DNA of 64,000 bases, from contig OZ253444.1 of the NCBI GenBank assembly GCA_965261065.1, positions 5,828,001-5,892,000 of the forward strand. The letters run 5' to 3'. This document shows positions 33,660-42,687 of the stretch, piece after piece. Source of the DNA: JAKZVK01 sp965261065 (lineage in GTDB: Bacteria > Acidobacteriota > Terriglobia > Bryobacterales > UBA6623). A program made the translations under genes and the position numbers. Numbering within the stretch: position 1 is the first letter of the stretch; each line of letters starts with the position of its first letter. The notes beneath the pieces were generated by a model. It had not been told where the DNA came from, made no database searches, and worked only from the letters and a program-made list of their open reading frames with translations.

Positions 33660-34250
33660 ATGAAGAAACTTTCTCAGTGGACGGGATCGATAGGGGTCCG
33701 GGTGGCGCTGTTGGGCCTAGTCTGTGCTCTCGGTAGCGAGCTGATGGCACAAGACGAGGCCATTGCACCATCCCGGACCTTTGCTTATTCTGCCAAATTC
33801 GTTTGCCGCAATGTGTTCGATGCATCACCAAGCGATCTGTCGTTCAACTTCGGTCCGGCGTTCTACCGCACGGTCGTCAACATCCACAACCCGACCGATG
33901 GGGCCGTGGATGTGAGGGTCGGCGTCGTGGAGGCGACCCGGCTCGGCTCGGGCGACACGGGCGAGACCGGCGCCGAAGGCCTCACGTTGCGGCCTGGCCA
34001 AGCCATCTTCGTAAGCTGTGGCGAGATCAGGCGGCTGCTTCAGTTGCCTTCGCCGCAGCGCATTCTCGATGGCTTTGTCACCCTCGTCAGCAACGTGCGC
34101 CTCGACGTGGCGGCGGTCTACACCGGCGTTTCGCGTGAGACCAACGGGCGCTCCGACGGTGTCACCATAGACGTCGAGACTATCCGGCCTCGCATTCGGG
34201 TTTCACCGACGCCGGTCGATCCCTTGCAGCCCACCACGTTAGTCCAGTAG
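33660..34250 (+). CDS. Exported protein of unknown function
   Basis: This protein has 196 residues from ATG 33660. A signal peptide (WTGSIGVRVALLGLVCALGS, cleavage after ELMA) is followed by a compact domain: FAYSAKFVCRN, FYRTVVNIHNPTDGAVDVRV, LTLRPGQAIFVSCGEIRRLL and ILDGFVTLVSNVRLDVAAVY. I recognise the AKFVC...VNIHNP...LRPG.A..V.C..IRRLL...GFV...S...LDV.AVYT pattern from secreted proteins of unknown function in several phyla. Two conserved Cys may form a disulphide. It stands alone, reading rightward between two leftward or unrelated genes. Confidence 0.7.
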   Translation: MKKLSQWTGSIGVRVALLGLVCALGSELMAQDEAIAPSRTFAYSAKFVCRNVFDASPSDLSFNFGPAFYRTVVNIHNPTDGAVDVRVGVVEATRLGSGDTGETGAEGLTLRPGQAIFVSCGEIRRLLQLPSPQRILDGFVTLVSNVRLDVAAVYTGVSRETNGRSDGVTIDVETIRPRIRVSPTPVDPLQPTTLVQ

Positions 34251-34544
34251 TGGGTGAGATTGCGTAGTGAGTGAGGGTGCCTGGGGGACGGGCCTTGCGG
34301 GGTCCGTCCTCCAACTCTTTCGTATCACTTCATATCACTCAGCGGTGCATCCGCTCTGAGGGCGACCGCTCTCGTCTCGAAAGTTCTCCTGCCGCCGTGA
34401 GCGATTCACCGCGGCGCCGCCTGGATGCCGAGCACAGCCGGACCGCCCGTTCAAGTCTCCGTTCAAGTTGACAAACCGTGGGAAACACCCGATTCTGAAA
34501 GCAGCATTCCGGGTTCGCTGGAATGAACCCCCTCGGAGAAGATT

Positions 34545-35624
34545 ATGAGCGTGTATCGGTTGTTAACTGTGTTGAGCCTGCTGGGCTTAACCCTTTTCAT
34601 CGTGGCCTGTGGACCCGAACCCGAGTCGGCGCCGGTGTCGTCTATGCCGATCGGCCAGAGCGTGGTGGTCAAAGCGCCTCTGGGCTTGCCGGCGGTCCCG
34701 ATTCCTTCAGACAACCCGCCGACAGTGGAAACGATTGCTTTAGGACGGAGGCTCTACTACGACCCCGCGCTCTCGGTGGACGGCACGATCTCGTGCTCCT
34801 CGTGTCACCGGCCCGACGCCGGATTCGCCGATCCGGACCAGTTTTCGAGCGGCGTCGGAGGCAAGAAGGGTGGTCGGCAGGCGCCCAGCGTGATCAACAC
34901 CGCCTACTACACGACCCAGTTCTGGGACGGGCGTGAGCCGAGCCTCGAAGCGCAAGCTCTTGGTCCCATCGCCAACCCGATCGAGATGGCGCACACGCTC
35001 GATGCACTCGAGGAGCAGCTCAACGCCGACGCCGGCTACGTCGATCAGTTCGAGAAAGCCTTCGGGCCCGGCGGCGTTACGCGCGACCGCCTCAAGAAGG
35101 CAATCGCATCCTTTGAAAGGACCGTGCTCAGCGGGAATTCGCCGTTCGATCGTTTCCTGTATGGCGGCGAGGCCGGTGCTCTGAGCGAAGAAGCCAAGCG
35201 GGGTCTGGAAGTCTTTCGGAACCCCGAGAAGGGCAACTGCGCCGTTTGCCACACGCTCGAGGACGATCAGGCTCTGTTCTCGGACAGCAAGTTCCACAAC
35301 CTAGGAGTCGGAGCCAACCTCGACGGCACGCTGGCTGACGAGGGTCGCTTCGCTGTCACGAACAAGGACGAGGATCGTGGCGCGTTCAAGACGCCGACCC
35401 TGCGCAACATCGCGCAAACCGCCCCCTACATGCACGATGGGAGCTTGAAGACGTTGAAGGAAGTGATCGACTTCTACGTCGGCGCGGGCAACTCGAACGA
35501 CTGGCTCGACAAGGACCTCAAGGAGCTTGATCACTTGACAGGTCAGGAGCGCACAGATCTCGATGCGTTTCTGAACGCGCTGACCGCCGAGATGCCGGCC
35601 GAAACCGGCTTGCCGACATCGTAG
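34545..35624 (+). CDS. Di-heme cytochrome c peroxidase / MauG-family lipoprotein
   Basis: This protein has 359 residues from ATG 34545. A lipoprotein signal ends in LTLFIVAC with the lipidated Cys at residue 22, so it is anchored facing the periplasm. Two c-type heme sites are present, CSSCH (residues 84-88, high-potential or peroxidatic domain) and CAVCH (232-236). The conserved RQAPSVINTAYYTTQFWDGR and GAFKTPTLRNIAQTAPYMHD segments surround them. Bacterial members reduce hydrogen peroxide with electrons from small cytochromes; MauG-like members oxidise other proteins. The sequence alone does not separate the two. The gene is monocistronic and converges on groL. Confidence 0.9.
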   Translation: MSVYRLLTVLSLLGLTLFIVACGPEPESAPVSSMPIGQSVVVKAPLGLPAVPIPSDNPPTVETIALGRRLYYDPALSVDGTISCSSCHRPDAGFADPDQFSSGVGGKKGGRQAPSVINTAYYTTQFWDGREPSLEAQALGPIANPIEMAHTLDALEEQLNADAGYVDQFEKAFGPGGVTRDRLKKAIASFERTVLSGNSPFDRFLYGGEAGALSEEAKRGLEVFRNPEKGNCAVCHTLEDDQALFSDSKFHNLGVGANLDGTLADEGRFAVTNKDEDRGAFKTPTLRNIAQTAPYMHDGSLKTLKEVIDFYVGAGNSNDWLDKDLKELDHLTGQERTDLDAFLNALTAEMPAETGLPTS

Positions 35625-35813
35625 CGGAACACACGCGAAGGATCGGGGGCGAGCGTTTACCGGCCTCGCGGTTTGCAGCGATCTTTGCCGACGCTGTAGG
35701 GCTGTTCGATGCGGGTTCCGCCCCAGCGAACAGCCTCGATTGGTCGCTACTTCTGGTCTCGATCCCAACTCTCAAGGGCCGAACTCCGGCCCGGCCCGCC
35801 TAATACACACCAC

Positions 35814-35841
35814 AAAAAAGAGGCCGGTTTTACCCGGCCTC
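35814..35841 (-). terminator. Rho-independent terminator of groL
   Basis: On the minus strand GAGGCCGGG/CCGGCCTC forms a stem with a short A-rich loop, followed by TTTTTT (complement of 35814-35819). It lies 47 bases past the groL stop codon, in the convergent gap with the peroxidase gene. Confidence 0.85.
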
Positions 35842-35887
35842 TTCGACTGCCTTCGCGAACCTCGGGCCCGCTATATGAGCGCTGTGT

Positions 35888-37513
35888 TTAGTAGTGATCC
35901 GGGGGCATGCCGCCTGGAGGTCCGGCCGGCTCGGGCTCCGGAATCTCGCTGACAATCGCTTCGGTCGTCAGCATGAGTCCCGCGATCGACGCCGCGTTCT
36001 GCAGAGCGGTGCGGGTGACCTTGGCCGGATCGATGACACCGGCCTTGACCAGATCGCCGTACTCCTCGGTCAGAGCGTTGAAACCGAACGTTGCGTCCTT
36101 GCTCTCGCGAACCTTTCCGCACACGATCGCACCTTCCTGACCGGCGTTTTGAGCGATCCAGCGCAGCGGCTCCTCCAGAGCGCGGCGTACCATGCGAACG
36201 CCGACATCCTCGTCCGCGTCGGCTCCCTTCACGCCGTCGAGGACCTGCGCCGCCCGCAGCAAGGCGACGCCGCCGCCGGGAACGATGCCCTCTTCAACGG
36301 CCGCCCGCGTGGCGTGCATGGCGTCTTCGACACGCGCCTTCCTCTCTTTCATCTCGGTCTCAGTCGCGGCGCCGACTTTGATCACGGCCACGCCCCCTAC
36401 GAGCTTCGCCAGCCGCTCCTGGAGTTTTTCGCGGTCGTAGTCCGACGTGGTCTCTTCGATCTGGGCGCGCAACTGCTTCACGCGGCCCTCGATGGCCTCC
36501 TTCGTGCCGGCGCCTTCCACGATCGTCGTGTTGTCTTTGTCGATGACGATGCGCTTCGCGCTGCCTAGATCGTCCATTTGGACGCCCTCGAGCTTGATGC
36601 CGGTCTCCTCCATGATGGCCTTGCCGCCGGTGAGGATCGCGATATCGTCGAGCATCGCCTTGCGCCGGTCACCGAAGCCCGGGGCCTTGACTGCCGCGAT
36701 GTTGAGCGTGCCGCGCAGCTTGTTCACCACGAGCGTCGCGAGGGCCTCGCCTTCGACTTCCTCGGCCACGATCAGCAGCGGCTGTCCGGAGCGCGCCGTC
36801 TGCTCGAGCAGCGGCAGAAGGTCCTTCATGTTGCTGATCTTCTTCTCATGGATGAGAATCACCGCGTTCTCGAGGACGACTTCCATCGTGTTCTGGTCGG
36901 TGACGAAGTAGGGGGAGAGGTAGCCGCGGTCAAACTGCATGCCCTCGACCACGTCCAACTCGGTCTCCATGCCCTTGCCTTCTTCCACCGTGATGACGCC
37001 GTCTTTGCCGACCTTCTCCATCGCCTGGGCGATGATGCCGCCGATAGTCGGATCGTTGTTCGCCGAGACGGACGCCACCTGCGCGACGGCGTCTCCTTCG
37101 ACCGGCCGCGCCAGCTTGTGAATCTCTTCGACGAGCTTGCTCGCCGCGAGGTCGATGCCGCGCTTGAGCGCCATCGGGTTCGCGCCCGCCGCGACGCTCT
37201 TGACGCCTTCCCGGAACATGGCCTGCGCCAGAATCGTGGCGGTCGTGGTGCCGTCACCGGCGACGTCACTCGTCTTCGAGGCGACCTCGCGAACCATTTG
37301 CGCGCCGATGTTCTCCAACTTGTCTTCCAGCTCGATCTCTTTGGCCACCGTCACGCCATCCTTGGTCACGGTGGGCCCGCCAAACTTCTTTTCGAGGACC
37401 ACGTTGCGGCCCTTGGGCCCGAGCGTCACTCGTACCGCGTTTGCGAGCTTGTTGACGCCCGCCAGGATCGCTTTGCGCGAATCTTCTCCGTAACTAATCT
37501 GCTTTCCAGCCAT
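35888..37513 (-). CDS. groL: 60-kDa chaperonin GroEL
   Basis: This is a 541-residue GroEL, the ATP-driven double-ring protein-folding chaperonin. Features are RKAILAGVNKLANAVRVTLG, VTKDGVTVAKEIELEDKLEN, GDGTTTATILAQAMFREG (ATP site) and the apical domain through VKAPGFGDRRKAMLDDIAIL. EEGIVPGGGVALLRAAQVLD in the equatorial domain follows. The C-terminus is EIPEPEPAGPPGGMPPDHY and lacks the repeated GGM tail. No groES lies on either side; the upstream neighbour is a leucine-rich-repeat gene. It is thus a solitary groL, perhaps one of several paralogues. The ribosome site AGAAAGG precedes ATG 37513. Confidence 0.97.
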   Translation of the reverse strand: MAGKQISYGEDSRKAILAGVNKLANAVRVTLGPKGRNVVLEKKFGGPTVTKDGVTVAKEIELEDKLENIGAQMVREVASKTSDVAGDGTTTATILAQAMFREGVKSVAAGANPMALKRGIDLAASKLVEEIHKLARPVEGDAVAQVASVSANNDPTIGGIIAQAMEKVGKDGVITVEEGKGMETELDVVEGMQFDRGYLSPYFVTDQNTMEVVLENAVILIHEKKISNMKDLLPLLEQTARSGQPLLIVAEEVEGEALATLVVNKLRGTLNIAAVKAPGFGDRRKAMLDDIAILTGGKAIMEETGIKLEGVQMDDLGSAKRIVIDKDNTTIVEGAGTKEAIEGRVKQLRAQIEETTSDYDREKLQERLAKLVGGVAVIKVGAATETEMKERKARVEDAMHATRAAVEEGIVPGGGVALLRAAQVLDGVKGADADEDVGVRMVRRALEEPLRWIAQNAGQEGAIVCGKVRESKDATFGFNALTEEYGDLVKAGVIDPAKVTRTALQNAASIAGLMLTTEAIVSEIPEPEPAGPPGGMPPDHY

Positions 37514-37585
37514 GTTTTCCTTTCTCCCTTAAGCGGCCGCGTCTGGGCGTGCCGCGCCTTCGATGAGGACCGGAATCGTCCAGCC

Positions 37586-38182
37586 CTATTTCGAGTCCTT
37601 TGCCGGTTCCTTCTTGTCGGTCTCGGCGTCCTTCAGTTCCCAGCCGGTATTCACGTCAAGGTCCGGCAGAGCCTTTTTCAGTTCGGCAATTCCTTGCTCG
37701 GTCGCCTTGGTCTGCCACAGGTAGAGCTTCTTGAGATTCGTGAGCCCTTTCAAGTGAGCCAAGCCGGCGTCGCCGACCTCGGTGCCGTACAGATTCAAGT
37801 ACTCAAGGTTCTTGAGGCCCTTGAGGTTCGCTAACCCGGCGTCGGTGATCCCGGTGCGCTCCAGGTGCAGAGCGACGAGAGAACTCAAGCCCTTGAGATG
37901 CCTCAGCGCGGCGTCGGTGATTTGGGTCCCGCCCAGATGGACGCGCATGACGTCACCCAACTTCGCCACGTGCGCCACTGTGTCGTTACTCAGGGAATCC
38001 GACGCCAGATGGAAGTCCACTTCCAGGCGCTTGTCGTTCTGGGCGATCTCTCTGACGCTGCCTCCTGCCTCCTCGATGGCCTTGATGGCCTCTTGCTGAC
38101 TCTGTTCCTGCGCGTGCGCGGACACGCCCGCGATGCTCAACACACAAATGCACGCCGACGCGATGGCCATGAACGTCTTCAT
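37586..38182 (-). CDS. Exported leucine-rich-repeat protein
   Basis: This protein has 198 residues from ATG 38182, behind GGAGG. A signal peptide (FMAIASACICVLSIAGVSAHA) precedes four leucine-rich repeats of 24 residues, such as ITDAALRHLKGLSSLVALHL, GITDAGLANLKGLKNLEYLN and VGDAGLAHLKGLTNLKKLYL. The last gives LWQTKATEQGIAELKKALPD and VNTGWE. This form of repeat ending in TGWE I associate with planctomycetes and verrucomicrobia, where it often follows cytochrome or cyclase domains. Here only the repeats are present. It is a likely periplasmic binding scaffold with unknown partner, on the same strand as groL, 72 bases upstream. Confidence 0.8.
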   Translation of the reverse strand: MKTFMAIASACICVLSIAGVSAHAQEQSQQEAIKAIEEAGGSVREIAQNDKRLEVDFHLASDSLSNDTVAHVAKLGDVMRVHLGGTQITDAALRHLKGLSSLVALHLERTGITDAGLANLKGLKNLEYLNLYGTEVGDAGLAHLKGLTNLKKLYLWQTKATEQGIAELKKALPDLDVNTGWELKDAETDKKEPAKDSK

Positions 38183-38415
38183 CGAAGCCTCCTAACCAAT
38201 GAAGCCGGTCCGATTGACGACCGAGCTACGACCTAAATCAAGCAGTACTTGCTATTCCATGAGAGAGGAGCGGCATTCCGTCGCCGCTCCGAACAGCCTT
38301 CCGGGAAGGGTTGACCGCATCTACTGTGAATCTCCTATTGTAAACCAAAGCGGCCCCAGGGCTCCAGTCGCGGGGAACGGGTGTCGTGGAGCGCCCCGGC
38401 AGCCGGGTGCTCTGG

Positions 38416-39453
38416 TCAACTCGAGCCGCCGGCGAGGGTTTGGACGGACGCTTCCGTCGCAACGGCCGCCTCGACGCCAATCACCTCGCGTAACAAGGAC
38501 GCCAGAGCGCCGATAAACCGAGGCTGATCGTTGAGGCCCGCCGTCATTTCAAAGCGCTTCACGCCGTGCTCGAGGGCTTCTTCCCGCGCTTCGATGTTGA
38601 TTTCCGAAAGCGTCTCGACGTGGTCGGACACAAAGGCGATCGGAACCACCAGCATCGATTCCACGCCGTCGGCGCCAAGCTTTGCGTTGATCTCGTGTAG
38701 CGTGGGATGCAGCCACTTCTGGCTGCCGACCTTGCTCTGATAACAGACCGTGCTCGCATTCGACCAGCGCCCGCGAGCCAGCACCAGCTCGACCGTCTTT
38801 TCGATCTGCGACTGGTAGGGGTCGCCGCCGTCAATCACGCTCTGCGGCACACTATGGGCGCTGAAGACCAGGTGGACTCCGTTGGGCTGCTCGAACCGCG
38901 CCAGGCCCTCGTTGATCCGCTCGACGACCGAGTCGAGATACGGCTCGAAGGTATGGAATTCGCGAATCACTTGGGCCGGCACGTCGAGGGCGGCTTCGCG
39001 GCAGCGCCGGTCCCACTCGTTGAGACTGCTGCCGGTGGTCGTCGACGAATACTGCGGATAGAGCGGCAGCAGCACCAACTCATCACAACCGGCCCGCAGG
39101 ACCGCTTCGACGGCGTCCTTGGTAAACGGACGCCAGTACCTCATCGCGACAAACACGCGCGCATCCATCGTTTGGCGTAGGACGGCTTCAAGCGCCTGGG
39201 CCTGCCGCTCGGTGACCTCGCGGATAGGCGAGCGGCCGCCGATTTCGGCGTAGTGGTTGCGCACCTTCTTGGCACGGCCCTTCGAGATCAGCTTCGCGAG
39301 AACCGGCCGCGCCAGCTTCGCCAGCGGGAAGTCGATGATCTCCGGGTCGCGAAACAGGTTGTAGAGAAACGGCTCGATGGCATCGAGCGAGTCAGGGCCC
39401 CCGAGCTGAAAAAGGACTACGCCGATCTTCTTGCCTAACTTCTTGTTTATCAC
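38416..39453 (-). CDS. hemH: Ferrochelatase HemH
   Basis: This is a 345-residue enzyme that inserts ferrous iron into protoporphyrin IX in the last step of the classical heme pathway. Conserved features are VVLFQLGGPDSLDAIEPFLY, IGGRSPIREVTERQAQAL, LVLLPLYPQYSSTTTGSS, VFSAHSVPQSVIDGGDPY (catalytic His) and VPIAFVSDHVETLSEINIEA (catalytic Glu). The last motif is followed by the usual EAREEALEHG. Length is normal for a soluble ferrochelatase. A palindromic repeat lies upstream. The nearby c-type peroxidase is a plausible heme consumer, but there is no operon link. Confidence 0.95.
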   Translation of the reverse strand: MINKKLGKKIGVVLFQLGGPDSLDAIEPFLYNLFRDPEIIDFPLAKLARPVLAKLISKGRAKKVRNHYAEIGGRSPIREVTERQAQALEAVLRQTMDARVFVAMRYWRPFTKDAVEAVLRAGCDELVLLPLYPQYSSTTTGSSLNEWDRRCREAALDVPAQVIREFHTFEPYLDSVVERINEGLARFEQPNGVHLVFSAHSVPQSVIDGGDPYQSQIEKTVELVLARGRWSNASTVCYQSKVGSQKWLHPTLHEINAKLGADGVESMLVVPIAFVSDHVETLSEINIEAREEALEHGVKRFEMTAGLNDQPRFIGALASLLREVIGVEAAVATEASVQTLAGGSS

Positions 39454-39562
39454 GCGCTGGTCTTACCTGAGCAAAGAGGAGGGCTCCGGATTCTTCGGGG
39501 CTGTGGGGGGTGAACCTTCAATGATACGCCACCGCGCCAGGAGTCGGCAAAGCTGGCCGTGG

Positions 39563-39711
39563 CGTGGCGTAAGGCTCCAGCCTTGCCGAGTCTCGATTCT
39601 TCGGGACTCAGGATGGCAAGCGACCGAGCAGCGGCTACGGCTAGCGGACCTGAGAACCGAGGAATCGCTCAGTCGATATCTCATGGGCAAAGCCTAGAGG
39701 CTTACGCCACG
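39563..39711. repeat. 149-bp palindromic MITE-like repeat, copy 2
   Basis: It begins GTGGCGTAAGGCTCCAGCCT and ends with the complement GTGGCGTAAGCCTCTAGGC. The interior matches copy 1 (20675-20812), including GAGTCTCGATTCTTCGGGAC. It stops two bases before the stop codon of the DUF4198 gene. Confidence 0.75.
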
Positions 39712-39713
39712 CC

Positions 39714-40571
39714 CTATTCCGCCGGCAACTCAAAAGTCAACGAAGCCCACCAGCTCTGCCAATCCGCGCGATCATCCTCAACGCGCTCCATGTGGACAGC
39801 TTTGATCAACCACGCGCCTGATTGCCTCAACGTCAAAAGCACCCGTCCTTGCTCATCGGTACGGCCGCGAACCGCACGCTCCGGCTCGCCGTGCGGATAA
39901 CCGACGACCAGAACCCCTGCGAGAGGCCGGCCTTCCCGCAGCATCCGCAGCGGCAACTCGCCCTCCGGGGTCACTGCGTAGTGATTTTCCTCCGGCACCA
40001 ATTCCACCGGCAACCCCACAACGCGATCAAAACCCGCGGCGTCCCCGGCCTCCCCCGCACGCAGCAGCGACTTCACGCAGCGGCTGAAACGTTCCTTGCC
40101 CGCCGCTTTCCGTTCGCCTCTGCGCGCGCGCTCTTCGATGATGCGGTCGAGACCCTCTTCGCGCACGTACTCCTCGAACTCGGCTGCCTCAAGCTCCACG
40201 AACGACGAAGTGCTGTGGTAGGCGATCAAGTGTAGGCCGGGTTGCTCTAGACGAACGAAGCCCGCCGGATCCATCCCGTCAACCCCGCGCACCCCAGCCT
40301 CAGTGTCGGGAGCGAAGTGCGTGAACGCGATGATCCGGCCCGGGTCGCGAGCGAGGGGGTCGCCGCGAAAGTGCTCGCCGACGCGAAAGCGGATCGTGAC
40401 CGTGGCGCCGACGGGCGCTTGGTAAGCGGACGGTTCGATCCAGAAGTCGTGCGCGCTCGCCGGCGCCACCAGCAGACACAGAGTCAGCGCGCCATAGCGG
40501 GCCTCGGCGAGCGCCACACTCGATCGAGGGCCTGGGCCCGAAGTAGGCGCGACGTTAGATCGCGACGGCAT
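39714..40571 (-). CDS. DUF4198-domain exported protein
   Basis: From ATG 40571 there are 285 residues. A signal peptide (YGALTLCLLVAPASA) is cut before HDFWIEPSAYQAPVGATVTI, the hallmark start of DUF4198 proteins. Later motifs are FRVGEHFRGDPLARDPGRI, LHLIAYHSTSSFVELEAAEF, LVPEENHYAVTPEGELPLRM and LLTLRQSGAWLIKAVHMERV, ending in WWASLTFE. The family is periplasmic, has an immunoglobulin-like fold and has been linked to nickel or cobalt uptake in some bacteria; the role here is unproved. ATG 40571 overlaps the end of the upstream PIG-L gene by 17 bases, which suggests translational coupling. GTG 40517 is an alternative start directly before the signal peptide. Confidence 0.78.
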   Translation of the reverse strand: MPSRSNVAPTSGPGPRSSVALAEARYGALTLCLLVAPASAHDFWIEPSAYQAPVGATVTIRFRVGEHFRGDPLARDPGRIIAFTHFAPDTEAGVRGVDGMDPAGFVRLEQPGLHLIAYHSTSSFVELEAAEFEEYVREEGLDRIIEERARRGERKAAGKERFSRCVKSLLRAGEAGDAAGFDRVVGLPVELVPEENHYAVTPEGELPLRMLREGRPLAGVLVVGYPHGEPERAVRGRTDEQGRVLLTLRQSGAWLIKAVHMERVEDDRADWQSWWASLTFELPAE

Positions 40572-41585
40572 TCTGCTCGACGTATTCAGTGATCGGTGCC
40601 GGTTGCGGGCCAATATGGTGAAACGCCTCGGCGTATTCGAGACCGTACTGCTCGCCTAACGCCCGGTCATTGCTGAGGACGAACTGTTTGGTGTACTCGC
40701 GGTTGGCGGTATCGTCGTCGTCGCCGAGGATCGGGAGCTTTTTGCCCTGTTCAGCCAGCCGGCGGCGAAGCCTCGCGCCGCTCTCGCCCGTCGGCCCTTG
40801 CGTGTCGTTGGCGATGTTGACACGTACTTTATCGTCAATCACCGAGCTGATGTCGACCACGCGATTGACGAGTTGCGGCCCTCGCGCGTAGTAATACTTC
40901 TCCGCACCGAATGCGGCTCGATCCCCGCTTCACGATGCTCGGGGAAATCCCAACGCCCGCCCGACATCCAGCAAGCCGCCTCGACCGCCTTCGCCGTGAC
41001 GTAGTGGTCGGGGTTTTCCTCGTAGTGTCCCCACGGGTCGTAGCAAACCACCGTGTCGACCTTCATCACGCGGAAGATGAACATGAGCCGCGCCCGCAAC
41101 TCGATCGGATGCGCGTCGTCGAGACGGTGATTGCGGTAGTTGAGATCGAAGACCTTCTTGAGGCCCAGCAGGCGGGCGATGTCGAAGTTGTCGTCTTCGT
41201 TGTTCTTGATCACCTCGGCGGGCGTCCGGCCGCGGCCGGCCATCTCGTCGTTGGTGATGCGGATCAGGACGCCCTCATAGCCCTCCTTGATGAGCTTGAG
41301 CACCGTACCGGCTGCGAACAGCGGCACGTCGTCGGAGTGCGGCTGGATCGCCGCCAGCATCTTTCCCTTGTGCGGTTGTCCTGGCTGCGGGGTCTCGATG
41401 ACCGGATCGCCCTGATGCGTGCCCCACTGATGGGGCGCCTGTGGTGCGGCCGTCGCGCTCGTGGCGGCCAGCGCGCCTCCGGCAACACCCCCGCCTAGAA
41501 AACTTCGTCTCTCCTTGATTCCTCCAAAGTTGCGGCAGGGTGTCCGCCTGCCCGTTGCCCCGCCGGGGCGCCTTACTGAGATCAC
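40555..41585 (-). pseudogene. PIG-L/LmbE-family deacetylase, frameshifted
   Basis: The first frame (41585-40839) has a Tat-like signal (ERRSFLGGGVAGGALAAT) and then the PIG-L zinc site KMLAAIQPHSDDVPLFAAG. It continues with ITNDEMAGRGRTPAEV, NYRNHRLDDAHPIELRAR and VVCYDPWGHYEENPDHYVTA, with further metal-binding His. After GIEPH the frame breaks near 40906-40913. Adding one base gives FGAEKYYYARGPQLVNRVVD, which joins the second frame ending at 40555. The full protein would be about 340 residues. PIG-L enzymes remove acetyl groups from N-acetylglucosamine-type sugars. All catalytic residues lie before the break, so a truncated protein might retain the fold. The extreme N-terminus is uncertain. 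Confidence 0.75.
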
Positions 41586-41764
41586 GACGAATCGCTTCGC
41601 CGAGCTTCAATTGTATCGGGGTGAGGCAGGCGGCTCCGCCACGGATCACTCGAGACAGAGTCGCAATGCCCACACTGACACGGCAGAGGCTGTGGGAACA
41701 TAAGCCCCAGGAACTGGCCCGCATTTCTCACCACCTGCGGATGGGTGAGCAATGAAATCCCTTG

Positions 41765-41907
41765 ACTGTAGGGGCTGGCCCCTGTGCCGGCCCGCGTGGC
41801 GGGTGACCATCCTGTCCTTGAACCGGACGCGGCGGTGGCGGTCGAAATCGGCAGCGGGCGGGCGCAGGGGCCCGCCCCTACGGTTTGTTGGTGAGAAAAG
41901 CGGGCTA
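41765..41907. repeat. 142-bp inverted repeat, left copy
   Basis: This segment (CTGTAGGGGCTGGCCCC at one end, GGTGAGAAAAGCGGGCTA at the other) is repeated almost perfectly in inverse orientation at 43828-43969. Each copy is itself palindromic at its ends (GTAGGGGC...GCCCCTAC). Confidence 0.85.
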
Positions 41908-41937
41908 GAGGAGCCGCCATCCGAGTAGAACAGGTAC

Positions 41938-42430
41938 CTACCCCTTCTGCTGAAACTGTTCGACAACGTGCTCGGGCGAGAGGTAGAGGTAAATCTCGGT
42001 CGTCAGCAGCGTGTCATGGCCCAGTAGGCGCTGCAAGCGCCGGCAGGGAGATGCCTTTCTGCATTGCCGTGACGGCAAAGGTGTGCCCGAGGACATGAGG
42101 AGAGACCGTGCGGCTGATGCGGGCGCTCAAAGGAATCACGAAGGCTCGGATTGCAATGTAGGGGCACAGCGTGCTGTGCCCGCCTGCCCGACCCACCTCA
42201 ACCTGTGCGGGGCATCAAACCGTCCGTGCCAAGAACCTGACTTGCACCACGGGCTCCTAGATCATCAGGCGGTGGGTTTGCCAGTCGAGATTGGCTCGTT
42301 TGAGGTTGGCAAGCTTCGGAGACGCGGAGTCCGGTGTCAAGAAGGGTCCAGACGACGAGTTTCTCTTCGTGGGAGTTGCATGCGTTGGCCAAGCGAGTCG
42401 CTTCATCTCCGGTAAGAGGTTCGCGTTTGT
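41938..42430 (-). pseudogene. Tyrosine recombinase (phage-type integrase) remnant
   Basis: The upstream part reads KREPLTGDEATRLANACNSH and EEKLVVWTLLDTGLRVSE, including the first catalytic Arg (TGLRVSE). The middle is disrupted: codons for LANLKRANLDWQTHRLM occur in a shifted frame, then a GTAGGGGCAC-type repeat (42158-42184) interrupts. The end reads VSPHVLGHTFAVTAMQKGIS (His-x2-Arg box, with Gly replacing Arg) and, after another shift, RLQRLLGHDTLLTTEIYLYL with the nucleophile Tyr, stopping at 41938. Missing DNA, frameshifts and a mutated HxxR box make it inactive. It shows that an integrative element once used this locus. Confidence 0.7.
42158..42184. repeat. GTAGGGGCAC...GTGCCC palindromic repeat, copy 1
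   Basis: GTAGGGGCACAGCGTGCTGTGCCC is inserted in the recombinase remnant. Related copies lie at 48110-48140, 50176-50200 and 54932-54960. All share GTAGGGGCA followed by a palindrome ending in TGCCGTGCCC or TGCTGTGCCC. Confidence 0.75.
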
Positions 42431-42687
42431 ACTGGTAGCGCCTACAGGTTAGACGTACCCAAGCGCCGTTAGGGGAGCCGCGGTTCGAAGATTCTCTACG
42501 ACTGTCGTGAGTTCTCTACAGTCGCGACATCCTGGAGCAATCCTGCAGAGGTGCAGTCGAGAGAATCAACAACTTAGGGAAGGGCTGGCTGTGGCACGGT
42601 CGCAATAATGGGGGGAAAGCGACAGCTCTACTTCCTCGATTCCATTGCCGGAAGCGATAGTACCCGGTTCTGCCGCCGGACCGGTCG

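Noticed and set aside
36578..37834. Rightward open frame (418 codons) across groL
   Set aside because: Antisense to groL, rich in Arg/His/Leu with no domain; a known artefact of GC-rich chaperonin genes.
42478..42500. tRNA T-arm-like GGTTCGAA
   Set aside because: The flanking bases do not pair as a T stem and no anticodon or acceptor stem can be built; no tRNA or rRNA was identified in the window.
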